This document shows positions 46,465-64,000 of a stretch of DNA of 64,000 bases, piece by piece. The notes under the pieces are model-generated. The model saw only the letters and a list, made by a program, of their open reading frames with translations. It searched no databases and was not told the DNA's origin. The position numbers and the translations under genes were made by a program. The stretch's first letter is position 1; each line of letters opens with the position of its first letter. Source of the stretch: Apus apus (Eukaryota > Chordata > Aves > Apodiformes > Apodidae); NCBI RefSeq assembly GCF_020740795.1, contig NC_067282.1, positions 140,354,858 to 140,418,857 of the forward strand, read 5' to 3'.

Positions 46465-49114
46465 GCCTGGCTTCTTCTGAGCAGGGGCAAGAGTGCAAAA
46501 GGAAGGGTGAGAGATGGGACTCGGCAGAAAGAAATCCTCTTCTTGGGCAGAGGCAGCACCTCAGGGGGCTTGTTTTGCCTGGACTTTGCCTGGTTGCGCG
46601 TTATCTCTCAAAAGCAGGCATGTCTTCAGCTTGGCGTTTGTTTGGTTTATCTACAAAAGCAACAGAGAAGCTGAACTTCTCTCAAGGCCTACACCTATCT
46701 AGAAGTGAGAATTAGCTCGTTTAACATAACCCCAAGTAAGTCACTTACTTAGAAACTTGCCGCGTCGTGTGCCACGCGGGATAAGTTCTCTCTGGAGGTC
46801 AGGAACCATGGCGCCCTGCAGGATGCACCAGTGGCAGCTTCAGCGCCAACCTCGGCTGGGAGGCTGCAGGTCCCAACAGGTCTCCCATGTCTGGGTGAGC
46901 AGAAGTCTCATCGGTGGTTGCTCATCCAGAGTGTATGTTGGGTTTCCAGGCTTTCCCTTTCCTCCTGTTCCTGGGTGTCTGCAGGAGGAACTGAGGAGCA
47001 CAGCCCACCCACAAGGGAGCTTTGTATGTCAGAGGATGGCCGCTGGCCCAGCTTTGCTCCATGTAAGCAAGCAGGAGAGTTTAGAGGTGACTGGTGCTGC
47101 CTCTCAGAGCTCTGGTGATGGGGGAAATGGTGCAGGTGACATAGGGAGTCCTGCCAACTGTGTGAAATAGATTAAGGCTCTGGGACCCCAAAACGGAGAG
47201 TCCCTGTGTGATTTTGCAGGGCACACCTGTCGACTCTTTACTGAGGAACTCCAGCCAGGTCTGAGACACCATGTCCTTCCCTTGCAGCTGCCACCAGACA
47301 GTCCCCAGGGACTGTTTCAAACCCTAGACCCCTTCCTCTCTCTCTCTGCCCCTAGGATGGGTTTGGCAGGATATGAGGTGTTAGTGAGGCTGTGTGGAGC
47401 TCCTGATGGCGTCTGTCTCCCTTTCTTTGTTCCCTAGAAGCTCACTGGTGTCTTTGGGGCACCCTGTTGCCCCTCAGAAAAGCCCCGTCTTGTGAGCTGC
47501 TAACAAACTGAATTTGCATGTGCTATGCAGAAGCCTTCAGCTGTTGTCTCACTAAGTTACTAAATTCAGGGAATGTTACCAAAAAAAACAGGTGTGAGGA
47601 CTAAAACCATGGCTTAAAATAGCGCTGACTTGCAGGCTCCTTCCTCTATTATACAAACATTTAGCCTTTATAGAGGGATTTTAGGAGTTGAATGTCTAAG
47701 TCCTTTCTAATAAAATTTCTGCAGCAAAGATGCTTCACGAGACATTAAATTACATAAGTGTTCTTTTTATTAACATACTGTTTGTTCCTGTTAACACCTT
47801 AAACTAAAGAGCCAGCCCTTTGGGAGAGTGGCTAGAAGACTTTATGTCTGAGAGGGAGAATGTTGAATGCAACCCTGATGATGATGATGAGCAGGCATGT
47901 TGACTACCTCCCCTTTGTCATGTAATACAGATCACTTTCATTCTGGGTGAAGGGTTATGCTAACATGGATTTATTGTGGAGAAAGCCTACGTTGTCCTTA
48001 GTTCTGTTGGCACAGGTGGGGACAGTGTGTGCTCCCAGCCCTGTGACCTCTGTGCATCCCCACCATCCTTCACTGAACAGCAGGAAGGAGAAAGCACAAA
48101 GGAGGCTTTCAGAGGGGTTGTCCAGAGCCCATCAGAGCTGTCACTATTGCAGTCCCAGTTGCATACCCCCTGGGCAGGTTATGGAGAACCTGCTCATACA
48201 ATCTGGCTGTGTTGGAGGCAGCACAGCTGTCAGTCAGTCAGAGTGCTTCAGCCAAGGCAGCAGAGGCAGTGAAAAGCTTCCTGAATTGCCATCAGTATCA
48301 ATGTCCGAGGGGTTTCTGGAAAGAGTACAAATGACTCGGCATCTTTGCTCCAACTCTGGCAGAGCCCTTTGGCAGTGGTTTAAATTTAGTGATGTTCTCT
48401 TTCTATTGCTAGTCACTTTGACAAAAGCTGTTAGCCCCTGATAAATATCACAGTGCTTCTAAAGTAATCTCCAAAGCATTCCAAAGAGTACATTGACTAC
48501 TGCGAGAGCTGGAACCCTGATTCTTAAGTGTCCTTGCAAATAAAATAAACCATAACATTGATGATCAGGATGAGATTTTAAAAGCTTTCAGAAAGTTAGG
48601 AACTCCATATTGGATCAGTAGCTTTCACTTCTTCATTGCATTTCTTTCAGCAGTTTTTCAAAGAACAAAGCAAGCAGTTAATCTGCCATTTTTAAATCAC
48701 TTTTATTTTTTTTTTTTTTTTACTTTAATTTGCCTCCTATTTCTCCTCTCTCACTGGAAGATCAGGGTCACTTCTTGGTATGAATATATACATTTGTTTC
48801 ATGTATGAAAGTTCCTGTTTCTTATTTTGATCCCAATTCAGGACAGAACTGTAAGGGAATCTGTGTAGGAGTCTAAATCACATGAGGTTGGGTAGTACTT
48901 TTATTGCTTCATTTTAGGTACATAATCAAGTGTATCTTGAATAGGGATGTTTTTCTAAACAGAGACATTTATGGTATCCCATGACTTCATATTTTCGTAA
49001 TTTACTGATCTGGTTAATTAAATCCATATAATGCATACAGAGTATACAAGTTCAATCTGATGTTGCACTGTGAGATGCAACTGCCAACAGAAATAGAAAT
49101 CTCTACATGAAGAA
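46465..49114. other. Intergenic between the USP18 promoter and the nested CR1
   Basis: 2.6 kb without recognised genes. Open frames of 137 and 164 codons on the + strand (46757-47170, 47947-48441) have no family resemblance and no supporting splice structure. A poly-T run lies near 48703-48722. Confidence 0.45.
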
Positions 49115-51206
49115 GATCACAGAATCACAGAATAGCTGAGGTTGGAAGGGACTTCTGGAGGTCATCTGGTCCAACACCTCTGCTCAGGCAGGGCTACCTA
49201 AAGCCAGTTGTCCAGGGTCATATCCACATGACTTTTGAATATCTCAAGGATTGAGACTCCATGACCTCCGTAAGAAACTTGTGCCAGTGCTTCGTCACCC
49301 ACAGAGTAGAAAGCTGTTTCCTGATGTTCAGACAGACTGTGCACTGTTTCACTTTGTGTCCATTGCCTCTTATATCTTCTGGGCACAACTGAAATGAGCC
49401 TGGCTCCATCTTCTTTACACTCTCCCTTCAGCTATTTATATACATTGGTAAGATTACCCCCTGAGCCTTCTCCAGATTGAACAGTCCCAGCTCTCTCAGC
49501 CTTTCCTCCTAGGAGAGATGCTTCGGTCCATGAATCATATTTGTGGCCTTTTGCTGGACTCTTTCCAATATGTCCATAGCTCACTTGTACTGAGGAGTCC
49601 AGAGCTGGACAGGTGTGGCCTCACTAGTGCTGAGCAGAATGGAAGGTTCACCTTCTTCAACCTCTCTAAGCACAGCATCACTAGCCAGTCAAGGGAGGTG
49701 ATTTTTTCACTCTACACTGCACTGGTGTGGCCCCATCTTGAGTACTGTGTGCAGTTTTGGGCAGCTCAATGTAAGAAGGACATCAGACTATTGATGTGTG
49801 TCTAGAGAAAGGCAACCAAGCTGGTAAAAGGCCTCAAGGGCAAGACTTACTAGGAGTGACTGAGGTAATTTAGCTAGTTCTGCTTGGAGAAGATTGAGTG
49901 GTGACCTCATTGCAGCCTGCAACTTCCTCAAGGGGAGGCAGTAGAGGGGAAGGTGCTGGTCTCCTCTCTCTGGTCACCAGTGGTAGAACAGTAGGAAATG
50001 GAATGAAGCTGCATCAGAGGAAGTTAAAATTGGACATTAGGAAAAGGTTCTTCACTGAGAGGGTGGTCAGTCACAGGAACAGGCTTCCCAGGGAAGCAGT
50101 TATGGCATCAAGCCTGTCAGAGTTCAGGGAGCATCTGGACAATGCTTTTAGTCATATGATTTAGTTTTAGGTTGTTCTGTGAGCAGCAGGGACTTGGACT
50201 AGATGATTCTTATGGGTCCCTTCCAACTTGAGGTATTCTGATTCTATGATCTACTTTGCCTAATGCAGCCCAGGATACCATTGCCTTCTTTGCAGCAAGG
50301 GTACATTGCTGGCTCATGTTCAACTTTGTGTCCACCAGAACCCTCAGGACCTTGTCTGCAAAGCTGCATTCCAGCTAGGTGGCCCCCAGAGTATATTGGT
50401 GGGCTCTTCCTCCCCAGGTGCAGGACTTTGCACTTCCCCTTGTTGAACTTCATGAGGTTCCTTCAGCCCATTTCTCCAGCCTATCCAGGTCGCGCTGAAT
50501 GGCAACACAACTCTGGTGTATCGGCCACTCCTCCTAGTTCTGTGTCATTTGTAACTTGCTAAGGATACATTCTGCCCCATCACCCAGAGCATTAATTAAG
50601 ATTTTGAACAGGACTAGACAAAGTATTGACCCTAGGGTACACTGCTAGTTAAAGGCCTCAACTAGACTTTGTGCTACTGATCACTGCCCTCTGGGCCTGG
50701 CCATTCAGCCAATTTTCAGTCCACCTCACTGTCTGCTCAACCAACCTGTACTTCAACAACTTCTCTATGAGGATCTTATGGGAAACAGTATTGAAAACCT
50801 TATTCAAGTCTAGGTAGACAATATCCATGGCTCTCCCCTTGTCTACCAGCCAACTGTTTCATCATAGAAGGTTACTGAGTTGGTCAAGCACAACTTTCCA
50901 CTGGTGAATCCCTTCTGAGCACACCTGATTTTTTTTCTTCTTGTTCATGTACCTGGAAATGTTGTCCAGGATTAGCTGCTCCATCACCTTCCCAGGGATT
51001 GAGATGAGGCTGACCAGCCTGTAGTTCCCTGGGTCTTCCTTCTTGTGCTTTTTGAAGATAGGAGTGACATTTGCCTTCCTCCAGTCTATGGTTACTTCTC
51101 CCAATCAGCATGATCAATCAAAGATTATCAAGAGTGGCCTTGCAATGCCATCTGCCAGCTACCTTGACACTCATGGGTGCATCCCATCAGGCACCTAGAC
51201 CTAGAT
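49115..51206 (-). mobile_element. CR1 LINE (3' part of ORF2 plus 3' UTR), interrupted by a second CR1
   Basis: The 3' end is at 49115-49670 (AATCACAGAATAGCTGAGG, then GTTGGAAGGGACTTCTGG). The body resumes at about 50251 and runs to about 51206. The - strand of 50862-51104 encodes degenerate CR1 reverse-transcriptase sequence (DWRKANVTPIFKKHKKEDPG, then NYRLVSLISIPGKVMEQLIL). Both pieces have one orientation and are collinear once the insert is removed. It is 5'-truncated and non-functional. Confidence 0.9.
49670..50250 (+). mobile_element. CR1 LINE inserted within the older CR1
   Basis: Begins near GCATCACTAGCCAGTCAAGG and proceeds through CACTGGTGTGGCCCCATCTT, AGGAAAAGGTTCTTCACTGA and GGACTTGGACTAGATGATTC to the terminal ATTCTGATTCTATGAT. 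It is opposite in orientation to its host, so it arrived later. The left edge is approximate. Confidence 0.87.
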
Positions 51207-52104
51207 AAAAAGTTGCTGAGGGGTTTCCTAGTCAAGAACAAATGGCATTGCCCAGCAAGATGTGAATCCTATAAATCTGAGATCTTTGTTCACTACTCTG
51301 AGTTATAGAGTGAACATTCAAATGTCTGCATTGCAGTCTCACTTGCACATGGGGCACTTAATAAAGTTTGTCACACCTGGCACAGGGGTCTGCTGGATAA
51401 AGCATAGGTTGCTTCTTGCAGAGGATGAACAATCCAGGCAAGTAAGGAATACTGAAATGTTCTTAGGAGATAATTTTCTCGTTTCAACAATTTCAAAGCA
51501 ATAAATTCTTATGCCTGCTGCAGCTCTACCCAACCAAAAAGGATAATTTTTTTCACAACACAGACGTTTATCCCCCAAATGTGGAAAAATTGCATTGCTT
51601 TAACATTTCTGCTGTGTGTTTGCTTTATCAGGAATGGTGTTTCAGAAAATAATGAAAAGTCCCTTTTAGGTCAGTCAGCTGAAGGTCAATGAGAGGATAA
51701 TAGAGCACAGAGCAGAGATGCTGTTTTTCTGATATACCAACAAGTGAAAGGAGAAGGTATGTCAAATCTGAACTTTGAAAACTCTACTGACTCAATGTGC
51801 TCCATTATAAGCTTGCATATAATGAACTGTAGTGGGTTTAGCATGTGTTTTAGACCTTGAGGAGGCTTACATTAAATGTGCAAGGAGGAAGAGCAAGTCT
51901 TTTTGCATTGCTGGGAGTGGTAGGGCATGACTACAACTGATCATATCTTACACAACAATTTACCTGTGATTTATGGAACAAAAATGTCTCTATATGACCC
52001 CTCCTAAGTATATAACATCAAAGGGATAGCCTAATCATAGACATGTGCAGTGCAGTGATACAGAGACAATTACGAGCTCATAAGGAACAAAGTATATTTT
52101 AAAA

Positions 52105-58979
<6,875 letters not shown>

Positions 58980-59138
58980 GGTGTCTCCAGTGGCGTTTCC
59001 TTCCCTTCCAGGTCAGCGCTGACAGGTCTTTGCAGGAGCCCTGCTCTGGGCTGCAGGGCAGGGGGGCAGCCTGGGCCCAGCACTCAGCACCTGCTGCTGC
59101 GCTTCAGAGCCTCAGCGCGGTGGGGAACAGGTCACAGA

Positions 59139-59201
59139 CTCCGCCAATCTGCCTGTGGCATCACTGCCTCCTGCCCTCCCCACCACCCTGCGTATGCAAA
59201 T
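59139..59201. promoter_or_regulatory. CCAAT and octamer motifs upstream of TUBA8
   Basis: A CCAAT box (59144-59148, + strand; ATTGG in gene sense) and an ATGCAAAT octamer (59194-59201) lie about 165-220 bp upstream of the TUBA8 ATG in GC-richer DNA. No TATA box is evident. Function is inferred from position. Confidence 0.4.
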
Positions 59202-59259
59202 TCATCCAGACAGGCAGGGCTCAGATATGCCCCAGATTTCAAATTTAGTCCTGCCTCGT

Positions 59260-62090
59260 TTGGCGTGCTTATTAAATCTGAGAGGGGCCGTGTAACACGC
59301 TGTATGCTGTACTTTCTAACACCTGAGTATTATCCATATATGTCACCTATAAGACACATACCGTCCCAGTTCCTTGTTCTGTCAGGACATACACGTTTAG
59401 ATGAAAATCACCCCTAAATTCCAACACGGAAGACCAAGAGGGTGTAAGAAAGCAAATGAATGAAAAAGAGAAGGATAGAAGAAAAATCAACAAAAACAGA
59501 TAACTGGAAAGTAAATATAATTACCATTCTGAAGCATGCTCTACCATGGCTCCTAAATGCTGCCCTGACTTATTCTGTCCTTACTCCAGCTGCCTCTCTG
59601 TTCATGTTTCATTTTAATTCTATTGCTTCTCTTTCTGTGTACAGTCATCTGGTCTGTCAGCACTACAGGGCAGTATTCAGGACAGAGTCTAACTCATCTG
59701 TCCAAACACAGAAAGAAATTTGATTCTTATTGCAGTGCCTATTGCAAGACATAGCTCGAGGCATTACACTGAATTAGGGCAGTTGCCTCCACCATTTGTT
59801 TGTTTGCTGCTTCTGCACTAGCTCAGCATTGGAAAGCAGCAGCTTCTCAGTGGAGAAACCCTCATCTTTGCAAATCCTTGTTAACAAAGAGGAAGGCAGA
59901 CTTAATTGCTTGAATCTGAGTATTATGTATCCCTAGACATGAGAAACATTATGTTTATTATAATATTTAATCAGTAGAAATTTAAATTCACAATTCCTTT
60001 ATTTTAGGTTAGTCTACTTTGACATGATTATATTAATAGATTGTTCTTCCATTGTTGGCAACCAGATCTAAGGAGCTTCTCCTTTAACTAATGCCTACTC
60101 TTTAACAGTGTGAAGTAGTTAATACAATTTTTTATAAACTTACATTTACTTTGCCATAGTCTTCATTTTACTGATCTTTACATAACCCTGCAAATCACCA
60201 CTCTTTGCTTTTGGTTAGAAAAAGCTACAGATATTTTTTTCCAGAGGAAGAATTCCCATAAAAATTTCTGTCTGCTGCTTTGTTTAAGCTGAGTGCCACA
60301 CTCCTCTAGAAAACCATGAGATCACTGCTTTGAGGATGAGGAATACGTTTTTCTAATGTTCTTCTACCAATGGAACTGGTAACATTCCAGCCAAGCTCCA
60401 GAGTTCCAGGCAATTTGAAATATTAAAGCTGATGTGGAGCTCCGTGCAGAGAATCGCCTCAGGAAAAAGTCTCACAACAAATACTTTGAGCAGTCCTCCA
60501 CCCAAATCCTCTTAGGCACTCTTTAAGTCAACATGTCAGATCTAGCAGCTCCAAAACCTGCAAGAGATCTGTGAATTACTAAATGATTTGCAATTTAGTC
60601 CATTGCTGCATTTTCTCTGCTCTTCCATTGCTATCTTCCTTTCTTCTGAAATAGGCAGTGAGAGCACCTCTGGGAGTCAGCGTTTATCATTCCTCTCTCA
60701 ACCCCACTCAAAATAAATTGTCCCAGGACCTGCAGACTCACTAGTGTTGGGTTGCCACTCTGAACGGAGTCTGGGTCATGCATCACCACTCAAAAACTTC
60801 CAGGGAGAAGGGAGAGATGGAGTCTTGACTGGTGTCCTTGGCCAGAGGGACTGCAATGGCTTTGTCTTTTCTCTCTAGAACTGATTGAGCCTGAACAGGT
60901 TACTGTTTCCTTTTTCACAGACACAAAGCCGGGAAAAAGGCCTTTGCAGACTTGCTTTACACCAAAGACAATGCTTGCCTTGAGATAGCCCATGGACACA
61001 AGTGCTGGAAATACATGCTGGTCTGGGGTGATGGCCAGACACTGACATAATAGCCCTGAGGAAGACTTGGGCATATTGTTTTTCATGAGGTGTCCTTACG
61101 TTGCTCTGTCCACCCATGTTGCAGAGTGCTTAGGCAGAAAATCTTCAGTCTAGATTTAGAGGGTAGCTTGAAAGCACAGTGTGGGACTGTGCTCCCAGGT
61201 ACTGGTGAGTTTTGTTGACTCCGAAGTCCACCACCAGGCTCTACTCCATACAGACATGAGGCAGATATAGCCTGGACCTGGATTCTTGGGAAGAAAGTGA
61301 TCTTTCTCAATGCTGGCATTCCCCTTCTGTGGGCAGATGGTGAGCTTGCAGGGGCACCTCTCTGTCCTGCATGGAACAGGCTTGAGACATATCCTGCATG
61401 TGTGGAGGGTATGGTCAAGACCTGCCTACTTCACCCTTTACCTTGCAACACTGCTAGATGATGACGAGACCTAGATAGGTCTGACTGTAAAAAAGTTCAG
61501 CCATGGAGTCCTGAGGTGTGCAAATAAATGAACTTGGCAGAGATACTAGAGTGGTTTTGCTGGTACTTTCAGAGGGCTTGTGAATAGCCCATGCTCCTTG
61601 GGGTGATGTGCAGCCTGCATGCAGCTGGGATGGTGTGGATATGCTCAAAGGCCTTCTTGTGTGCACATGAACTGGGTGCTGTGCCATAGCTGCCCTCCAG
61701 AGCAACGCAACAGAGAGGCTGATTTGAGAGTTATTATCTCAGATTGTTCATGATTCTATCAAGATCAACCTCCTAGGGTTTTTTCTTTAAAACCCTTAAC
61801 ACTGCCACACAAAAACCTAAGCCCTTATTCTCAATTTTAAAATAGATGCATCTCTGAAAGTAGCAGTTTTGAATAATCTAGATCTTGGAAGTACTGTCCA
61901 CCAGATCTTAGGCCAAGAGAACCACCAAGTCCTCTGATTTCTCAGTTTTGTTCTGACTAGAGATCAAAATATGTCAATAGGTAGATGCAGGAAAGTTAAC
62001 TTCTTTATCTCCTGCCAGATATACATCACTCCCTACAGATAGGTTATCTAAGAGGCTTGCCAATAGTGCCAGAATTATGGATTATTTTAT
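59260..62090. other. Upstream of TUBA8; no gene recognised
   Basis: Mostly AT-rich, with a less AT-rich segment at 60800-61700 carrying antisense open frames of up to 111 codons without family resemblance. In mammals PEX26 follows TUBA8; no PEX26 exon was found here. Confidence 0.5.
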
Positions 62091-62096
62091 GCAATG

Positions 62097-62285
62097 AGAG
62101 AATTGTCAGAGTTGGAAGGATCACCTAGTCCAACTCCTCCGCTAAAGCAGGATCACCCAGAGCACATTACTCAGTGCAGCATTCAGAGAAGGGGACTCCA
62201 CAACCTCCCTGGGCAGCCCCTCAACCAGTCATGTACCATTATACAACCTTACAAAACTCTGCACCCCTAAGAAGTTCTTAGGGGA
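62097..62285 (-). mobile_element. Diverged CR1 LINE 3' fragment
   Basis: AGAATTGTCAGAGTTGGAAGG, CACCTAGTCCAACTCC and GGACTCCACAACCTCCCTGG, CR1 tail blocks in reverse orientation. The first octamers are decayed, so this copy is older. Confidence 0.8.
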
Positions 62286-64000
62286 TCATACAAAAGCCAC
62301 TTTTGCATCTTTCCCTGTATCCATTCCGTCACTCTGTTGCCACCTACTGGGAGAACTGACAGCATCTCCTTGCAGGTACTTCGAAAATTAGCGTGAAGTC
62401 CAGTATTTCAGCATCTGCATAGAACTCTGCTATATTGATAAAAGATTGGCTTTCAGGTATATCCCCGAGAGAATTGTGCTATGTATTTTAAAAATTACTA
62501 TTAGATAAAAATGAAGCACATCTTGGGATACAGTTTCAAAAGAGTTATTTCCTTTTTTGTAAGAACTGTCATACATAGAAATGTTATATATCTGTTAAAA
62601 ATTGTGGAATTAGATCTGGACTTACAGAATTATCTTCCCCTAATATATCAATATTCCCATAATATATCGAGTTCAGAACTACAGTTACTAATATAAAAAA
62701 CAATCATTACTTTTGCAGGTAAAAAGGCAAACTACATCAGTGAAGTTAACTTGACGTGCCTGCTTTTCCTTATGACCTCTTAGCAATCCTAATACAAACT
62801 GAGCTACCAGAAAGGGGACAACGTTCCTCAACAGTTTGGTTGAAACATAATGCATTTCTGTAGCCCAGCTGGTGTTGTATGTGCTGAATATATATTTCAG
62901 TGAAAACATGGCTATTTTTTTTGTTTTAAAGAAATCTATTCACAAAAAATCAATAATAAATCCAGTACTAAAATAATACTGGTATACATTTAGTCTGTCC
63001 TCCATCCTCTCCAGGATGTCTTCTCATCAGTGCCAAGGGAAACCTTCCAGATAACCATAAGCTCATAAGCAGGTCGGACACACATGGCGAGTTATCTTTT
63101 TGCTGTTATCTTTCTCTTACTTTCCCTCCCTCCTAAAGAGACACACACATACACCACTTTTTCACCACTGGCCCTGTTCTGCTTATTTTACACCTTTATT
63201 TAGCAATTTCAGCTTTAGTTTGTATCCCCAGTAAGCCAACAGCCCCTTCACTTTCTGTTGTTGTCTTAAACTCAAGGGGAGGGGGTCCCCAAAGGTCCCT
63301 TTAACTATATGTAGCTGTAGCTTCTCCTGCCCTTACCTCATTAGTTTAGACAGAGGTTAGGGTTGGCCAGCCACTTTTCCTGTTCCACTGTCTGCAACAT
63401 CCAACAATTTCTCTTGCTGTTCCACCAGTTTAACCTCAGGCCATGGCTGGCCACGTGCCTGCCTGCACAATATATTGTTCTAAAATCTGGAAATATACAA
63501 AAATATCTGTTACAAAGACTTAAGCTGTGAAGTCATAGCTGGTGTTCTTAGACGTCTCAGCTACAACTATCATACACATTTTTTGTCATGGTTCTGATTT
63601 ATGGTGATCTCAGTATGTCTGATGAAGCTGGTAATGCTTCTGTCCTGCATGCCACAAGCTCATCATCTTAACACCCTTGACTGTCATAGATGTTGTTCAT
63701 TTAGCAGTTGCAACAGAGCTGTCAGCATTCCTGTGCCTCTAGAACAATAGACCAATCCAGTTATGACTGTTACACAGTTGCTGCACAAGTACAGTGTGCT
63801 CTAAACTCCTGCTGAAGCTGAGAGTACCAAATTGTGCTCCTACTTATGATAGCTGGCAAAATCACACCTCCTAACCACCCTGCTCTATGTATTCTGTAGA
63901 AGCAAGGGCTTTGGGACAAGCTGTACATTCTTGGCACCAACAGAGCTCTCACTGCATCTTGCAGCTTTACAAACATTATGTTTCAAATTTGCATGAAATA
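62286..64000. other. Right end of the window; nothing recognised
   Basis: AT-rich sequence without coding, RNA or repeat signatures that I can support. Confidence 0.45.

Noticed and set aside
45823-46674. Long open frames on both strands in the CpG island (211 and 149 codons)
   Set aside because: GC-rich DNA has few stops; both strands are open at once and no family is recognisable.
47947-48441. 164-codon + strand frame upstream of TUBA8/USP18
   Set aside because: No domain, no splice partners and no conserved motif; probably chance.
60790-61705. Antisense frames that might be PEX26 or another gene
   Set aside because: No recognisable protein blocks or exon junctions.

Overview
The window is vertebrate nuclear DNA from a bird. 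The evidence is intron-rich genes with GT-AG splice sites, many CR1 LINE 3' ends and avian-type ERV LTRs. The LTR families that begin TGTCCTGGTTTG or TGTGTTGGGTCT suggest a songbird-like genome, which is an inference. All gene models below were built by hand from splice sites and conserved protein blocks.

Layout. (1) At 419-1336 on the + strand lie the last two coding exons of an AKR1B-type aldo-keto reductase that enters from the left. (2) At 9264-18578 on the - strand lies a complete 10-exon AKR1B paralogue (315 aa) in convergent orientation to the first. (3) From about 19 to 32.9 kb the DNA is gene-poor and retroelement-rich. It holds a solo LTR at 21257-21823 and an unexplained GC-rich block at 24.56-25.19 kb. 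It also holds an ERVL-type solo LTR (25919-30004) split by a gamma-like provirus (26196-29342). That provirus is defective, uses a tRNA-His primer site, and has 13 exact-length 40-bp tandem units in its leader. A 111-bp mini-LTR and a 705-bp solo LTR of one family follow. (4) At 32979-43178 on the - strand lies complete USP18 (10 coding exons, 377 aa), with a noncoding first exon and an ISRE-bearing CpG-island promoter near 46.0-46.3 kb. (5) From 46.5 to 52 kb is intergenic DNA with a CR1 nested in another CR1. (6) At 52105-58979 on the - strand lies TUBA8 (5 exons, 447 aa). Its last two codons have been removed by a new stop. (7) From 59.3 to 64 kb no gene was recognised.

How the genes relate. 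USP18 and TUBA8 are neighbours in mammals too, so this is conserved synteny. USP18 is an interferon-induced de-ISGylase and a brake on IFNAR signalling, and the promoter here carries a perfect ISRE core. The AKR1B genes are NADPH-dependent carbonyl reductases, tandem-type paralogues with no functional link to USP18/TUBA8 that I can see. The most interesting observations are the gene-encoded delta2-like tail of TUBA8, the solo LTR 29 bp after the USP18 stop codon that probably supplies its polyadenylation signal, and the nested provirus with its leader tandem array and gag-RT fusion frame.
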